Shown here: positions 8,478-16,062 of the stretch, piece after piece
How positions within the stretch are numbered: position 1 is the stretch's first letter
How the letters are laid out: each line of letters starts with the position of its first letter
DNA from: Rhodococcus sp. UNC23MFCrub1.1
GTDB lineage: Bacteria > Actinomycetota > Actinomycetes > Mycobacteriales > Mycobacteriaceae
Direction of reading: 5' to 3'
NCBI RefSeq assembly: GCF_000686025.1
Contig: NZ_JMLQ01000002.1
Location: forward strand, 558,001-622,000
Length of the DNA: 64,000 nucleotides
The notes under the pieces: generated by a model
The model's database searches: none
What the model was told of the DNA's origin: nothing
The model's input: only the letters and a program-made list of their open reading frames with translations
Made by a program: the position numbers and the translations under genes

Positions 8478-9400
8478 CGATGGCCTTCGACTTCGACGCC
8501 ATGCTGGACAAGATCAAGGACCGCCAGTGGTCCCTCGCGGACATCGACTGGGACGCCCCCGGCGCCGAGATGATCCCGCCCGAGCAGCATGCCAAGCTCA
8601 AGCCGTTCCTGTCCGACCTCATGTGGATCGAGAACGTCGGTGCGCGCGGATTCGCCGCGATGGCACGCAAGGCGCCCACCGAGACGCTGCGCGAGATCTA
8701 CCGTTACTTCCACGCGGAGGAGCAGAAGCACGCGAATGCCGAACTGGCACTGATGCGTCGGTGGGGCATGCTCGAGAACGACGAGATCCCGCAGCCGAAC
8801 GTCAACGTCAAGCTGATCATCGACTGGCTCGACAAGTACTCGGATCAGACGCCGCTCGCCGTGCTGGGCACCGTCATCCCGATGCTCGAGGTCGCGCTCG
8901 ACGGTGCGCTGGTCAAGTTCATCGTCGACGAGATCGACGACCCGGTCTGCCAGGAAGTGTTCAAGCGCATCAACGCCGACGAGTCGCGGCACCTCGCCGT
9001 CGACTTCGAGGTCATCGATCTGCTGGGGCACGCGAAGATGCGCCGCATTCTCGTCGAGACGATCGGCGCCTGGATGCATCCGTCGCTCATCATCGGCACC
9101 CTGCGGTACATCCCACTGCTGAACAAGATGCGGGACAACATCGTCGAGATGGGTGTCGACGAGGAGCGCCTCTACACCGCGATGAAGCGCTTCAAGAAGG
9201 TGGGCGAACGCAGCGAGTTCCCGAAGCGTCTGCCGATGTACCGCTTCATCAGCTGGCACGGGAGCGTCGTCATCAACCGCGACCACCCGTACCACAAGTT
9301 CGCCGACTCGATGGTGACGCTGACGGCCAAGTACCCGAAGCGGCTGCTGCGCCCGCAGCCCACGTGGTCCAAGGAACTCACGTACGAGCCCGTCGCATGA
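8474..9400 (+). CDS. Ferritin-like diiron protein, possible oxygenase component
   Basis: The product has 308 residues. It has the four-helix ferritin-like ligand set in two halves: Glu53, then E83xxH86 (in AEEQKH); Glu139, then E170xxH173 (in DESRH). Such sites bind two irons and either activate oxygen or store iron. The length and the lack of nanocage features favour a catalytic or redox role. The ATG at 8474 overlaps the SDR stop; a second ATG two codons later is possible. The gene overlaps the flavin monooxygenase by ATGA. The divergent KshB-like reductase is a plausible electron donor, but this is inferred from position. Confidence 0.82.
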   Translation: MTMAFDFDAMLDKIKDRQWSLADIDWDAPGAEMIPPEQHAKLKPFLSDLMWIENVGARGFAAMARKAPTETLREIYRYFHAEEQKHANAELALMRRWGMLENDEIPQPNVNVKLIIDWLDKYSDQTPLAVLGTVIPMLEVALDGALVKFIVDEIDDPVCQEVFKRINADESRHLAVDFEVIDLLGHAKMRRILVETIGAWMHPSLIIGTLRYIPLLNKMRDNIVEMGVDEERLYTAMKRFKKVGERSEFPKRLPMYRFISWHGSVVINRDHPYHKFADSMVTLTAKYPKRLLRPQPTWSKELTYEPVA

Positions 9401-10890
9401 CCGAGATTCTCTCCACCGCCGTCATCGGAGGCGGATTTGCCGGCATCGGTGCCGCGATCCGGCTGCAGCAACGGGGGATTCGCGACATCGCCATCCTCGA
9501 ACGCGGCACACGTGCCGGTGGGACCTGGCGTGACAACACGTATCCCGGTGCAGCCTGCGACATTCCGTCCCGCCTGTACTCGTACAGCTTCGCCCCCAAT
9601 CCGGACTGGTCGCACACCTACTCCGGGAGTGCGGAGATCCTGGGCTACATCGACTCGATGGTCGAGAAGTTCGAGCTGAGCCGCTACCTCCGGTTCGGTC
9701 ACACCGTCGTGGACGTCACCTGGCACGAGTCCCGGTCGCTCTGGGAGATCTCGGTCCAGGATCGGGAACCCGTCCTCGCCCGCACCGTCGTGATGGCGTC
9801 GGGACCGCTGGCGAACGTCAGCCTGCCCAAGATCCGCGGCGTCGAGACCTTCGCGGGAGCGAAGATCCACAGCGCCCGGTGGGACCACGACTACGACTTC
9901 GCCGGCAAGAAGGTCGCCGTCGTCGGCACCGGAGCCAGCGGCGTGCAGATCGTTCCCGAGCTGGTGAAGGTCGCCGAGTCGGTCAAGGTCTTTCAGCGCA
10001 CGCCGGGATGGGTGCTGCCCCGCACCAACTTCCGCACCCGCGGACTGACTCGCGAGATCTACCGCCGCGTGCCCTTCAGTCAGAGCGTCGCGCGCAAGGC
10101 CTGGTTCTGGGGCCACGAGTCGGTCGCCCTCGGGGTCGTCTGGAACTCGCCGCTCACCCGCGTGGTGGAGGGAGTGTCGAAGCTGCACCTCCGCAGTCAG
10201 GTTCCGGATCCGTGGTTGCGGCGCCAGCTCACGCCGGAGTTCCGCGCCGGGTGCAAGCGCCTGCTGATGACCAGCAAGTACTACCCGGCGCTGCAGAAGG
10301 ACAACTGCACGCTCGTCACCTGGCCCATCGCACAGATCTCCGAGAAGGGAATCCGCACGGTCGAGGGAGTCGAGCATCAGTTCGACGCGATCGTCTTCGC
10401 CACCGGGTTCGACGTCTCCAAGACCGGGTCGCCGATCCCCATCACCGGGCGCGACGGGCGCGTCCTCGCCGACGAGTGGAGCCGGGGAGCGCACGCCTAC
10501 AAGTCGATCGCGGTGTCCGGGTACCCGAACATGTACTTCACGTTCGGGCCCAACTCCGGACCCGGCCACAGCTCCGCCCTGGTCTACATGGAGGCGCAGA
10601 TCGACTACCTGGTCGATGCCATCGCCACCGCCGTGAACCAGAACTTCGTGCTCGACGTCCGCGCCTCGGTGCAGGCCGAGTACAACGCGGACCTGCAGCA
10701 GCGGCTGACCAAGACGACGTGGAACTCGGGGTGCTCGAGCTGGTACCTGACGGAGGACGGTTTCAACGCCACGATGTTCCCGGGCTTCGCCACGCAGTAC
10801 GTCAAGCAGCTCGAGACGGTGCTGTTGCCGGACTACTCGGTGACGGCGGCAGCGACGGCACCGGTCGACGAGGTCGTCGCCGCGGTGTGA
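9397..10890 (+). CDS. Flavin-containing/Baeyer-Villiger-type monooxygenase
   Basis: The product has 497 residues. An FAD-binding GGGFAG lies at residues 11-16 and an NADPH-binding GTGASG at 177-182. The type I Baeyer-Villiger fingerprint FxGxxxHxxxWD is present at 152-163. These enzymes use NADPH and oxygen to turn ketones into esters or to oxidise soft heteroatoms. The product ester would suit the esterase in the same operon. The arrangement recalls the mycobacterial mymA region (FMO, LipR, SDR), but the diiron gene and the MerR regulator differ. The start overlaps the diiron gene stop (ATGA). Confidence 0.9.
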   Translation: MTEILSTAVIGGGFAGIGAAIRLQQRGIRDIAILERGTRAGGTWRDNTYPGAACDIPSRLYSYSFAPNPDWSHTYSGSAEILGYIDSMVEKFELSRYLRFGHTVVDVTWHESRSLWEISVQDREPVLARTVVMASGPLANVSLPKIRGVETFAGAKIHSARWDHDYDFAGKKVAVVGTGASGVQIVPELVKVAESVKVFQRTPGWVLPRTNFRTRGLTREIYRRVPFSQSVARKAWFWGHESVALGVVWNSPLTRVVEGVSKLHLRSQVPDPWLRRQLTPEFRAGCKRLLMTSKYYPALQKDNCTLVTWPIAQISEKGIRTVEGVEHQFDAIVFATGFDVSKTGSPIPITGRDGRVLADEWSRGAHAYKSIAVSGYPNMYFTFGPNSGPGHSSALVYMEAQIDYLVDAIATAVNQNFVLDVRASVQAEYNADLQQRLTKTTWNSGCSSWYLTEDGFNATMFPGFATQYVKQLETVLLPDYSVTAAATAPVDEVVAAV

Positions 10891-10934
10891 CCGAGCGTTA
10901 GTCTGGAGGTCCGGCCGAGTAGAGGAGTGAGTCG

Positions 10935-11693
10935 ATGACCGAGTACCGCATCGACGAACTGGCTCATGCCGCGGGTACGACCTCGCGCAACGTCCGGGCC
11001 TACCGTGAACGTGGACTGCTCCCGCCCCCGCGCAAGCGGGGGCGGGTCGGCATTTACGACGACTCGCACCTCGCCCGGCTGCGACTGATCGACATCCTGC
11101 TCCAGCGCGGCTACACGACCACACACATCAGCGACTTCATCGACGGCTGGGAGAGCGGCAAGGACCTCACCGAGGTTCTCGGTCTGCAGCGCGCCCTCAC
11201 CGAGCCGTGGTCGACGACCGGCGAGGTGCAGTCGGTCTCCGTCGACGAGGCGCGGGAGATGCTCGGCGACCCCGACGGCGTCCAGCTGTCCAGGCTCGTG
11301 GAGTACGGACTCGCCCGCATCGACGGCGACCGATGCACGTTCACCGATCCGAAGCTGTTGCAGGGCTTCACCTCCCTCGCGACCTACGGCTTCGGAATCC
11401 GCGAGGTCATGGACATCCACGAACGGCTCCATGCGGCCGTCGACGGAATGTCCAAGGACATGATCTCGACTGTGAAGAGTCACATCGTCGACCGCTACGG
11501 CGAGGGCTGGATTCCCGAGGGTGACGACGTCCTCCGGGCCACCGAGATGTTGCAGATCATGCGCACTCTCGCAGTCGATTCCGTGCATTCGTTGCTCGGC
11601 CGCACACTCGACCGCAACCTGCAGGAGCAGCTCGGCGAGTACCTCGAGGTCGCCATCGACAACACCTCTCGTTCGGACCGTCACACAGCCTGA
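10935..11693 (+). CDS. MerR-family transcriptional regulator
   Basis: The product has 252 residues. The N-terminal MerR winged helix (about 1-72) has the typical TSRNVRAYRERGLLPPP recognition helix and wing. The rest is an all-alpha C-terminal region without clustered metal-binding cysteines, so an organic ligand is more likely than a metal. A GAGGAG ribosome site lies upstream. It lies 44 bases after the flavin monooxygenase on the same strand and is the likely regulator of the esterase-SDR-diiron-FMO operon. Its own coding sequence contains a very stable hairpin at 11021-11046. Confidence 0.9.
   Translation: MTEYRIDELAHAAGTTSRNVRAYRERGLLPPPRKRGRVGIYDDSHLARLRLIDILLQRGYTTTHISDFIDGWESGKDLTEVLGLQRALTEPWSTTGEVQSVSVDEAREMLGDPDGVQLSRLVEYGLARIDGDRCTFTDPKLLQGFTSLATYGFGIREVMDIHERLHAAVDGMSKDMISTVKSHIVDRYGEGWIPEGDDVLRATEMLQIMRTLAVDSVHSLLGRTLDRNLQEQLGEYLEVAIDNTSRSDRHTA
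11021..11046 (+). other. Perfect 11-bp hairpin with GCAA tetraloop inside the merR coding sequence
   Basis: CCCGCCCCCGC and GCGGGGGCGGG are exact complements around a GCAA loop of the GNRA class. It covers codons about 30-37, which encode the LPPPRKRGR wing segment conserved in MerR proteins. The protein sequence itself limits the bases, so the hairpin may be a by-product of GC-rich codon choice, yet an RNA role in slowing early translation is possible. Confidence 0.5.
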
Positions 11694-11728
11694 CCTCGCT
11701 TTTCGGACCAATGGGGCATGGTGGAGTC

Positions 11729-12778
11729 ATGAACCGCACCAGACTGTCCGCCGCTGTCGCCCTCGCCGGCGCCACCGCCCTCGTTCTGACCAGTTGCTCG
11801 TCGTCGAGCGAGGAGGGGCAGGCGACGCCGGCGTCCTCCAGCGCTGCTCCGTCGTCGTCCAGCACTGCTCCGTCGTCGTCGGCGTCGAGTACGTCCTCGG
11901 GCGCCGCCTCGAACGCCACCGTCTACACGTTGCCGGGAACCGGCGTGTTCCCCGAGGGCATCACCGCCGACGACGACACCTTCTACGTCTCGTCGACCTC
12001 CGACGGCGCCATCTTCCGCGGCACGGTCGGCAACACCACCGTCGAACCGTTCCTGCCCGGTGGACAGGACGGTCGCACCGGCGCGGCGGGACTGGACGTC
12101 GACGGGGACGACGACGACGAGAACACCCTTGTCGTGGCGGGCGGTGCGACCGGCACCGTCTGGATCTACGACGCCGAGTCCGGCGCACTGCGCGGGAAGT
12201 TCACCAACGGGCTCGGGCAGGACGCCACCTTCCTCAACGACGTCGTCATCGCCGACAACGGCGACGCCTTCATCACCGACTCGCGCAACCCCACGCTGTG
12301 GCGCATCCCGGCGAACGCCACCGGTGAGGGCCAGTTGGAGCCGTTCGTCGACTTCACCGGATCCCCGTTCGCGTACGGCGAGGGCTTCAACGCCAACGGC
12401 ATCGTCGAGGCGGACGACGACAACGCATTGGTGATCGTGCAGTCCAGCACCGGCAACCTGTACCGCGTGGCCCGCGACTCGAAGGCCGTCACGCAGGTGG
12501 ACCTCGGCGGCGCGACACTTCAGAACGGCGACGGCATGGAGATGGAGGACGACACGCTCTACGTGGTTCGCAACCGCGACAGCCTCATCGCCACAGTCGA
12601 TCTCGACGACGACGGCAACCGTGGGCGGGTGACCGGTGAGATCACCGACCCCAGCTTCGCCTACCCCACCACCGTCGCCAACGTCGACGATCAGCTGCTG
12701 GTGGTCAACAGCCAATTCGACAAGCGCGGTGGCACTCCGGTGGAGCCCTTCACCGTGGTCGGTGTGCCTGAGCGGTAG
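11729..12778 (+). CDS. Secreted lipoprotein with SMP-30/NHL-like beta-propeller
   Basis: The product has 349 residues. A signal peptide ends in a lipobox (LVLTSC, Cys23), and a Ser/Ala-rich linker (about 24-60) tethers the domain. The rest has repeated strand patterns with GITADDDTFYVSSTSDGAIFR, LDVDG and ITDSRNPTLWRIP, typical of gluconolactonase/SMP-30-like or NHL propellers that bind a metal or sugar-acid substrate. The ATG at 11729 is preferred over 11711 because GGTGGAG precedes it and it gives a clean signal peptide. It is probably attached to the outer face of the cytoplasmic membrane. Its enzymatic activity, if any, is unknown. Confidence 0.82.
   Translation: MNRTRLSAAVALAGATALVLTSCSSSSEEGQATPASSSAAPSSSSTAPSSSASSTSSGAASNATVYTLPGTGVFPEGITADDDTFYVSSTSDGAIFRGTVGNTTVEPFLPGGQDGRTGAAGLDVDGDDDDENTLVVAGGATGTVWIYDAESGALRGKFTNGLGQDATFLNDVVIADNGDAFITDSRNPTLWRIPANATGEGQLEPFVDFTGSPFAYGEGFNANGIVEADDDNALVIVQSSTGNLYRVARDSKAVTQVDLGGATLQNGDGMEMEDDTLYVVRNRDSLIATVDLDDDGNRGRVTGEITDPSFAYPTTVANVDDQLLVVNSQFDKRGGTPVEPFTVVGVPER
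11837..11878 (+). repeat. 21-bp tandem duplication in the lipoprotein linker
   Basis: Two adjacent units (11837-11857 and 11858-11878) differ by one base and encode SSAAPSS and SSTAPSS. They lie in the low-complexity Ser/Ala linker between the lipidated cysteine and the folded domain, where length change is usually tolerated. Confidence 0.8.
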
Positions 12779-12950
12779 GGGTCGGGCTTGGGGTGTGCGC
12801 TGGTTGCGTGTGGTGCGGTCGGTCGGTCGGTCGGTGCGTGCACGCCGGTGGTTGGCGGCTCGTGGCGGTGGTGTGCACGGGTTGTGTGGTGCTCACACCC
12901 CTTTCCGCCGGCGGAGCGTGGTGTGGGCTGCTGGAAGTAGTGCGGGTCGG

Positions 12951-13277
12951 TCAGCGAGGGCCGGTGTTGGCGATGCGGGACGTCGAGTCGTCCTCCGTTT
13001 CCTGGTACCCGCGACCCGTTTCGAGGAAGGCCTCGCGGAGTTTGGTGACGGCGTTAATGTGGGCCGCGAGCAGGGAGCTCAGTGAACCCTCCGGGCCGTG
13101 GGTGAGGTCGGAGTACTTGCGCTCCAACGCGAGTCCGGAGGGCAGAGTTCCAAAACCACCGCGGACGTTCATACTGCTCGCAAGATGCGCGACGGAAGTC
13201 AGACCGTCGATGTAGTCGTCACACGCTGACGCGCACCGTGCCGCTTGCTCTGGCGTTGTCTCGAGCTCAGCCGTCAT
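12951..13277 (-). CDS. Small helical protein, putative type VII secretion substrate
   Basis: The product has 108 residues. It is mostly helical by eye: a helix to about residue 35, a glycine-containing turn (VRGGFGTLPSG), then a second helix ending in GRGYQETEDD. Tyr91-xxx-Glu95 fits the YxxxD/E signal seen after the second helix of WXG100/EspC-like exported proteins. There is no WXG motif; the turn is FGTLP. It follows the DUF3558 lipoprotein by 12 bases, a pairing I associate with mycolic-acid actinobacteria. No secretion machinery gene is in the window. Function unknown. Confidence 0.72.
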   Translation of the reverse strand: MTAELETTPEQAARCASACDDYIDGLTSVAHLASSMNVRGGFGTLPSGLALERKYSDLTHGPEGSLSSLLAAHINAVTKLREAFLETGRGYQETEDDSTSRIANTGPR

Positions 13278-13289
13278 GGCTAGTCCTTG

Positions 13290-13802
13290 TCATGTCGGTA
13301 GATAAGAGGACAACACGTTGCTCGACCCGAGTGCGGCAACGCATGGATCGGTCTCCGCTGCGTGGGTGAGCTTCGTGTCGATGAGGATCGCGATTGTGCC
13401 GCGTTTCCAGTCGAATGCCACCACGCAACTGCGCGACGGGTCAGCATTCTCGGCGAGTCGGAAAGACACGGCGGCGGTGCGACCCGCGACGTCGACCTCA
13501 CGGAGTTCTGTGTAGGTCGGATTGCTCCGGAACTCGTCGAGCGTGCGGGTTGTGGCTTGAACGTCCAGGAAGAATGAATCGCCCGCCCACGCGCAGGACT
13601 TCCATTGGCCCGAATTCAGTGGGCCACCGTCGTCCTTCGTCGCCGGATCTGCCCCCGCCGCCCGGATGGCCTCGTCGGGTACCACGGTGCAGGGGTCGAA
13701 GAGTTCCATCGCGACCGGCTCGGCGGTGCCGCTCACCCCACCGCACCCGGTGAGTGACGCGACGACTGCCGCGACAGCGAGTACCCCACAGTTCCTGCGC
13801 AC
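13290..13802 (-). CDS. DUF3558 domain lipoprotein
   Basis: The product has 170 residues from a GTG at 13800-13802. This start gives a short basic N-terminus and a lipobox (SLTGC, Cys20). A longer start at 13874 is possible but puts the hydrophobic segment too far inside. The mature part has the DUF3558 pattern of paired cysteines (FDPCTVVP, KSCAWAG, SRSCVVAF, TDPCVAAL). The family is abundant in Rhodococcus, Nocardia and Mycobacterium, and its role is unknown. It is transcribed just before the small type VII-like protein, so the two may act together at the cell surface. Confidence 0.82.
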   Translation of the reverse strand: MRRNCGVLAVAAVVASLTGCGGVSGTAEPVAMELFDPCTVVPDEAIRAAGADPATKDDGGPLNSGQWKSCAWAGDSFFLDVQATTRTLDEFRSNPTYTELREVDVAGRTAAVSFRLAENADPSRSCVVAFDWKRGTIAILIDTKLTHAAETDPCVAALGSSNVLSSYLPT

Positions 13803-13987
13803 ACGTCGTTGGACGCACGCTCCGCTCCTGCGGTTCCGTGCTCCCACTGCACACAACGGTGTCCCCACGGGCACATCCGACCATCCGGAACCGTTCTGTG
13901 TGCAGAAATGCGCGCCGGGAACCGAGCGGGTGGTTGCGGCGTCGAACGCTGTACCGCGCCACGGCGGACGATCGGAAGGCCTTCACC

Positions 13988-14422
13988 ATGCACTCGACCA
14001 CTCTGCCCGTTCCTTCCAGCGGTATCGGAAGTCTGACCAACGCAACATCATTGGCCGTGCTCGTCGCGTTCGCGACCCAGTGTGCGGTGGCGTGTGTCGC
14101 CGCGATCGCGGGATTCGGCGCCGTCGTCGTCAGTGCCCTCGCTGCCTTCGCGAGTGCGGACGAGTCGCCTGGCGCGATGTTCGTGGGCTCACTCGCCGAT
14201 GCGTGGGCGTTCGTTCTCGTCGTCGCTGCGGTGGGGCACGGGGTGCTCGCGACGATGATCGTGCAACGCCGACGTTCGGCACGCGTCGTCGTGACGGCAG
14301 TGGCCCTCGTGTGGGCGGTGGCGCTGGTGCACTCCCCGATGGTGTGGCCGTTGGTGGTGGTGCAGGCGGGTTCTGCGCTGGCGTGGTGGATCCCGACGCC
14401 ACGGCGCCCGACCCCCAACTGA
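13988..14422 (+). CDS. Small hypothetical membrane protein
   Basis: The product has 144 residues with about four hydrophobic helices (around 22-50, 65-85, 97-115 and 118-134) and a proline-rich polar tail. The ATG at 13988 follows a GGAAGG ribosome site; upstream in-frame sequence is not membrane-like. I recognise no family. It is divergent from the DUF3558 lipoprotein and ends one base before the stop codon of the convergent NrtR-like gene. Confidence 0.65.
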   Translation: MHSTTLPVPSSGIGSLTNATSLAVLVAFATQCAVACVAAIAGFGAVVVSALAAFASADESPGAMFVGSLADAWAFVLVVAAVGHGVLATMIVQRRRSARVVVTAVALVWAVALVHSPMVWPLVVVQAGSALAWWIPTPRRPTPN

Positions 14423-14423
14423 C

Positions 14424-15077
14424 TCACACGAGCAGCGCGGCGATGGACCCGGCAAACGTCTCGTCGGGCCTGCGTTCGTAGAGCTCGGCGGGGCGTCCGC
14501 CCGCAGCCGACGTGGTGGCGCCCGTACCGACCAGCGCCCCGATCACATGACGGCGGAAGGTGTCCTTGCGCAGCGAGCGGTCGAACACGGTCTCGTACAG
14601 GGTGCGCAGATCGAGCAGCGTGAAGGTGGTCCCCAGCAGGTGCGACGGATCAGGACGGGTGAGGTAGCGAGACCGCAGGTCGCCCACGGCGGCCGACACC
14701 ATGTCGGCATGGTCGAAGGCCATCGGTTCCACAGGCCGATCCGCCTCGACGGCCAGGAGATCGGTGCCGGAAGGCAGGGAGTCGGTGGGCGCCTCCGCGC
14801 AGTGCGCCATCGACAGGACCCATCCTCGATCGTCGCGGTCGGGAGCGTCGAACATCCGGATCTGATGGAACTCGACGCCGTCGATGCCGGCCTTGGTGCT
14901 CAACGCGCGCCTCGCCGCATCGGCGAGTGTCTCGCCCGGATGCAGGAATGTGCCGGGAAGTGCAGCTCCCCAGGGTGATTCCACCGTCACCACGTTCAGC
15001 GTTCCGCCGTGGACGGTGAGAACGGCGACGTCGACAGCGACGGACGGTCGTGGGTACGTCGTCAGATCGGAGGGCAT
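14424..15077 (-). CDS. nrtR: NrtR-like transcriptional regulator (degenerate Nudix domain plus winged helix)
   Basis: The product has 217 residues. The N-terminal Nudix fold (about 10-135) keeps the shape of the Nudix box, but its REUXEE core is RALSTK (57-62), lacking the catalytic glutamates. The C-terminal winged helix (about 145-217, with DLRTLYETVFDRSLRKDTFRR) matches NrtR repressors, which sense ADP-ribose or related NAD metabolites and control NAD genes. It is divergent from an ADP-ribosylglycohydrolase/macrodomain pair. A dyad lies in the 61-base gap. The ATG at 15075-15077 leaves room for that operator. Confidence 0.85.
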   Translation of the reverse strand: MPSDLTTYPRPSVAVDVAVLTVHGGTLNVVTVESPWGAALPGTFLHPGETLADAARRALSTKAGIDGVEFHQIRMFDAPDRDDRGWVLSMAHCAEAPTDSLPSGTDLLAVEADRPVEPMAFDHADMVSAAVGDLRSRYLTRPDPSHLLGTTFTLLDLRTLYETVFDRSLRKDTFRRHVIGALVGTGATTSAAGGRPAELYERRPDETFAGSIAALLV

Positions 15078-15087
15078 GGGTTGCAGC

Positions 15088-15118
15088 TTAGCGCAGTGGT
15101 GCGTTATGGTTAGCGCAC
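15088..15118. promoter_or_regulatory. Predicted NrtR operator with three half sites
   Basis: The core dyad at 15099-15118 is GTGCGTTATGGTTAGCGCAC, with 8-bp arms (one mismatch) and a 4-base centre. A further copy of TTAGCGCA at 15088-15095 is spaced 22 bases from the one at 15110-15117, about two helical turns. Two overlapping inverted pairs are therefore possible. The site lies between the divergent starts at 15077 and 15139, where it could repress both. Confidence 0.6.
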
Positions 15119-15138
15119 AAACGAGCAAAGGGGACGAC

Positions 15139-16062
15139 ATGAAGCTGACCGACGAACAGAAGAACCGCGCCGAGGGCGTCGTGCTCGGCACCGCAGCCGG
15201 TGACGCACTGGGCGCCGGATACGAGTTCGGCTACCCGACGCCCGAGACGGTGATCGACATGATCGGCGGCGGCACCTTCGACTGGGCGCCCGGCGAGTGG
15301 ACGGACGACACGTCGATGGCCCTCTGCATCGCCGAGGCGCTGGTGGAGGGCCGGGGACTCGACGGCGTCGCGGCGAACTTCGTGGCCTGGATCGACACGA
15401 ACCCGGCGGACGTCGGTATCCAGACGCGCACGGTGTTGTCCCGGCGCAGCAGGTCGGCTACCGAGATGACCGCCGTCGCCGCAGGACTGTCCGGCAGGAC
15501 AGGTGGCAACGGTTCGCTGATGAGAACTGCCCCGGTGGCGCTGGCGTATCTCGACGACCCGGATCAGCTCTCGGTGGCCGCTGCGCAGATCAGCGCCCTG
15601 ACGCACAGTGATCCGCAGGCGGGGGAGGCATGCCAGATCTGGAGTGCCGGCATCCGGCACGCCGTCCTGCACGGCACCTACGACGGCATCTCGCTGTACC
15701 TCGACGCGGCGGAGCCGTCGGTGCGCGACACCTGGGCGCCGTTGCTCGACGCCGCGGAGAAGGGGCGCCCGTCGGACTTCGACAGGAACGGGTGGGTGGT
15801 GCACGCGCTGCAGACGGCCTGGTCGGCCATCACGGCCACCGAGGAGAACGAGGACCAGCTGACAGCGGCGCTGGAGGCGTGTGTCCGCGCGGGCGGCGAC
15901 ACCGACACCACCGCGGCCATCGCCGGTGGGCTTCTCGGCGCACGCTGGGGCGCCTCGGTGATCCCCGAGGCGTGGACCACGATCCTGCACGGGTACCCCG
16001 GACGACGAGCCGCGGACCTCGCGGATCTGGGACGTCGCCTCGCAGAAGGAGCAGCAGCATGA
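15139..16062 (+). CDS. ADP-ribosylglycohydrolase (DraG/ARH family)
   Basis: The product has 307 residues. Family motifs include GTAAGDALGAGYEFG near the N-terminus, the metal-binding WTDDTSM, SGRTGGNGSLMRTAPV in the middle, HSDPQAGEAC and the C-terminal GGDTDTTAAIAGGLLGA. Together these supply the two-magnesium site. ARH enzymes cleave the N- or O-glycosidic bond that links ADP-ribose to proteins or metabolites. An AAAGGGG ribosome site precedes the ATG. It overlaps the macrodomain gene by ATGA and is divergent from the NrtR-like regulator, so NAD or ADP-ribose levels probably control its expression. Confidence 0.93.
   Translation: MKLTDEQKNRAEGVVLGTAAGDALGAGYEFGYPTPETVIDMIGGGTFDWAPGEWTDDTSMALCIAEALVEGRGLDGVAANFVAWIDTNPADVGIQTRTVLSRRSRSATEMTAVAAGLSGRTGGNGSLMRTAPVALAYLDDPDQLSVAAAQISALTHSDPQAGEACQIWSAGIRHAVLHGTYDGISLYLDAAEPSVRDTWAPLLDAAEKGRPSDFDRNGWVVHALQTAWSAITATEENEDQLTAALEACVRAGGDTDTTAAIAGGLLGARWGASVIPEAWTTILHGYPGRRAADLADLGRRLAEGAAA

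Noticed and set aside
12817..12832. GGTC tetranucleotide repeated four times, in a GT-rich gap
   Set aside because: Short and in a non-coding 172-base gap; expected by chance slippage in GC-rich DNA and not tied to a gene start.
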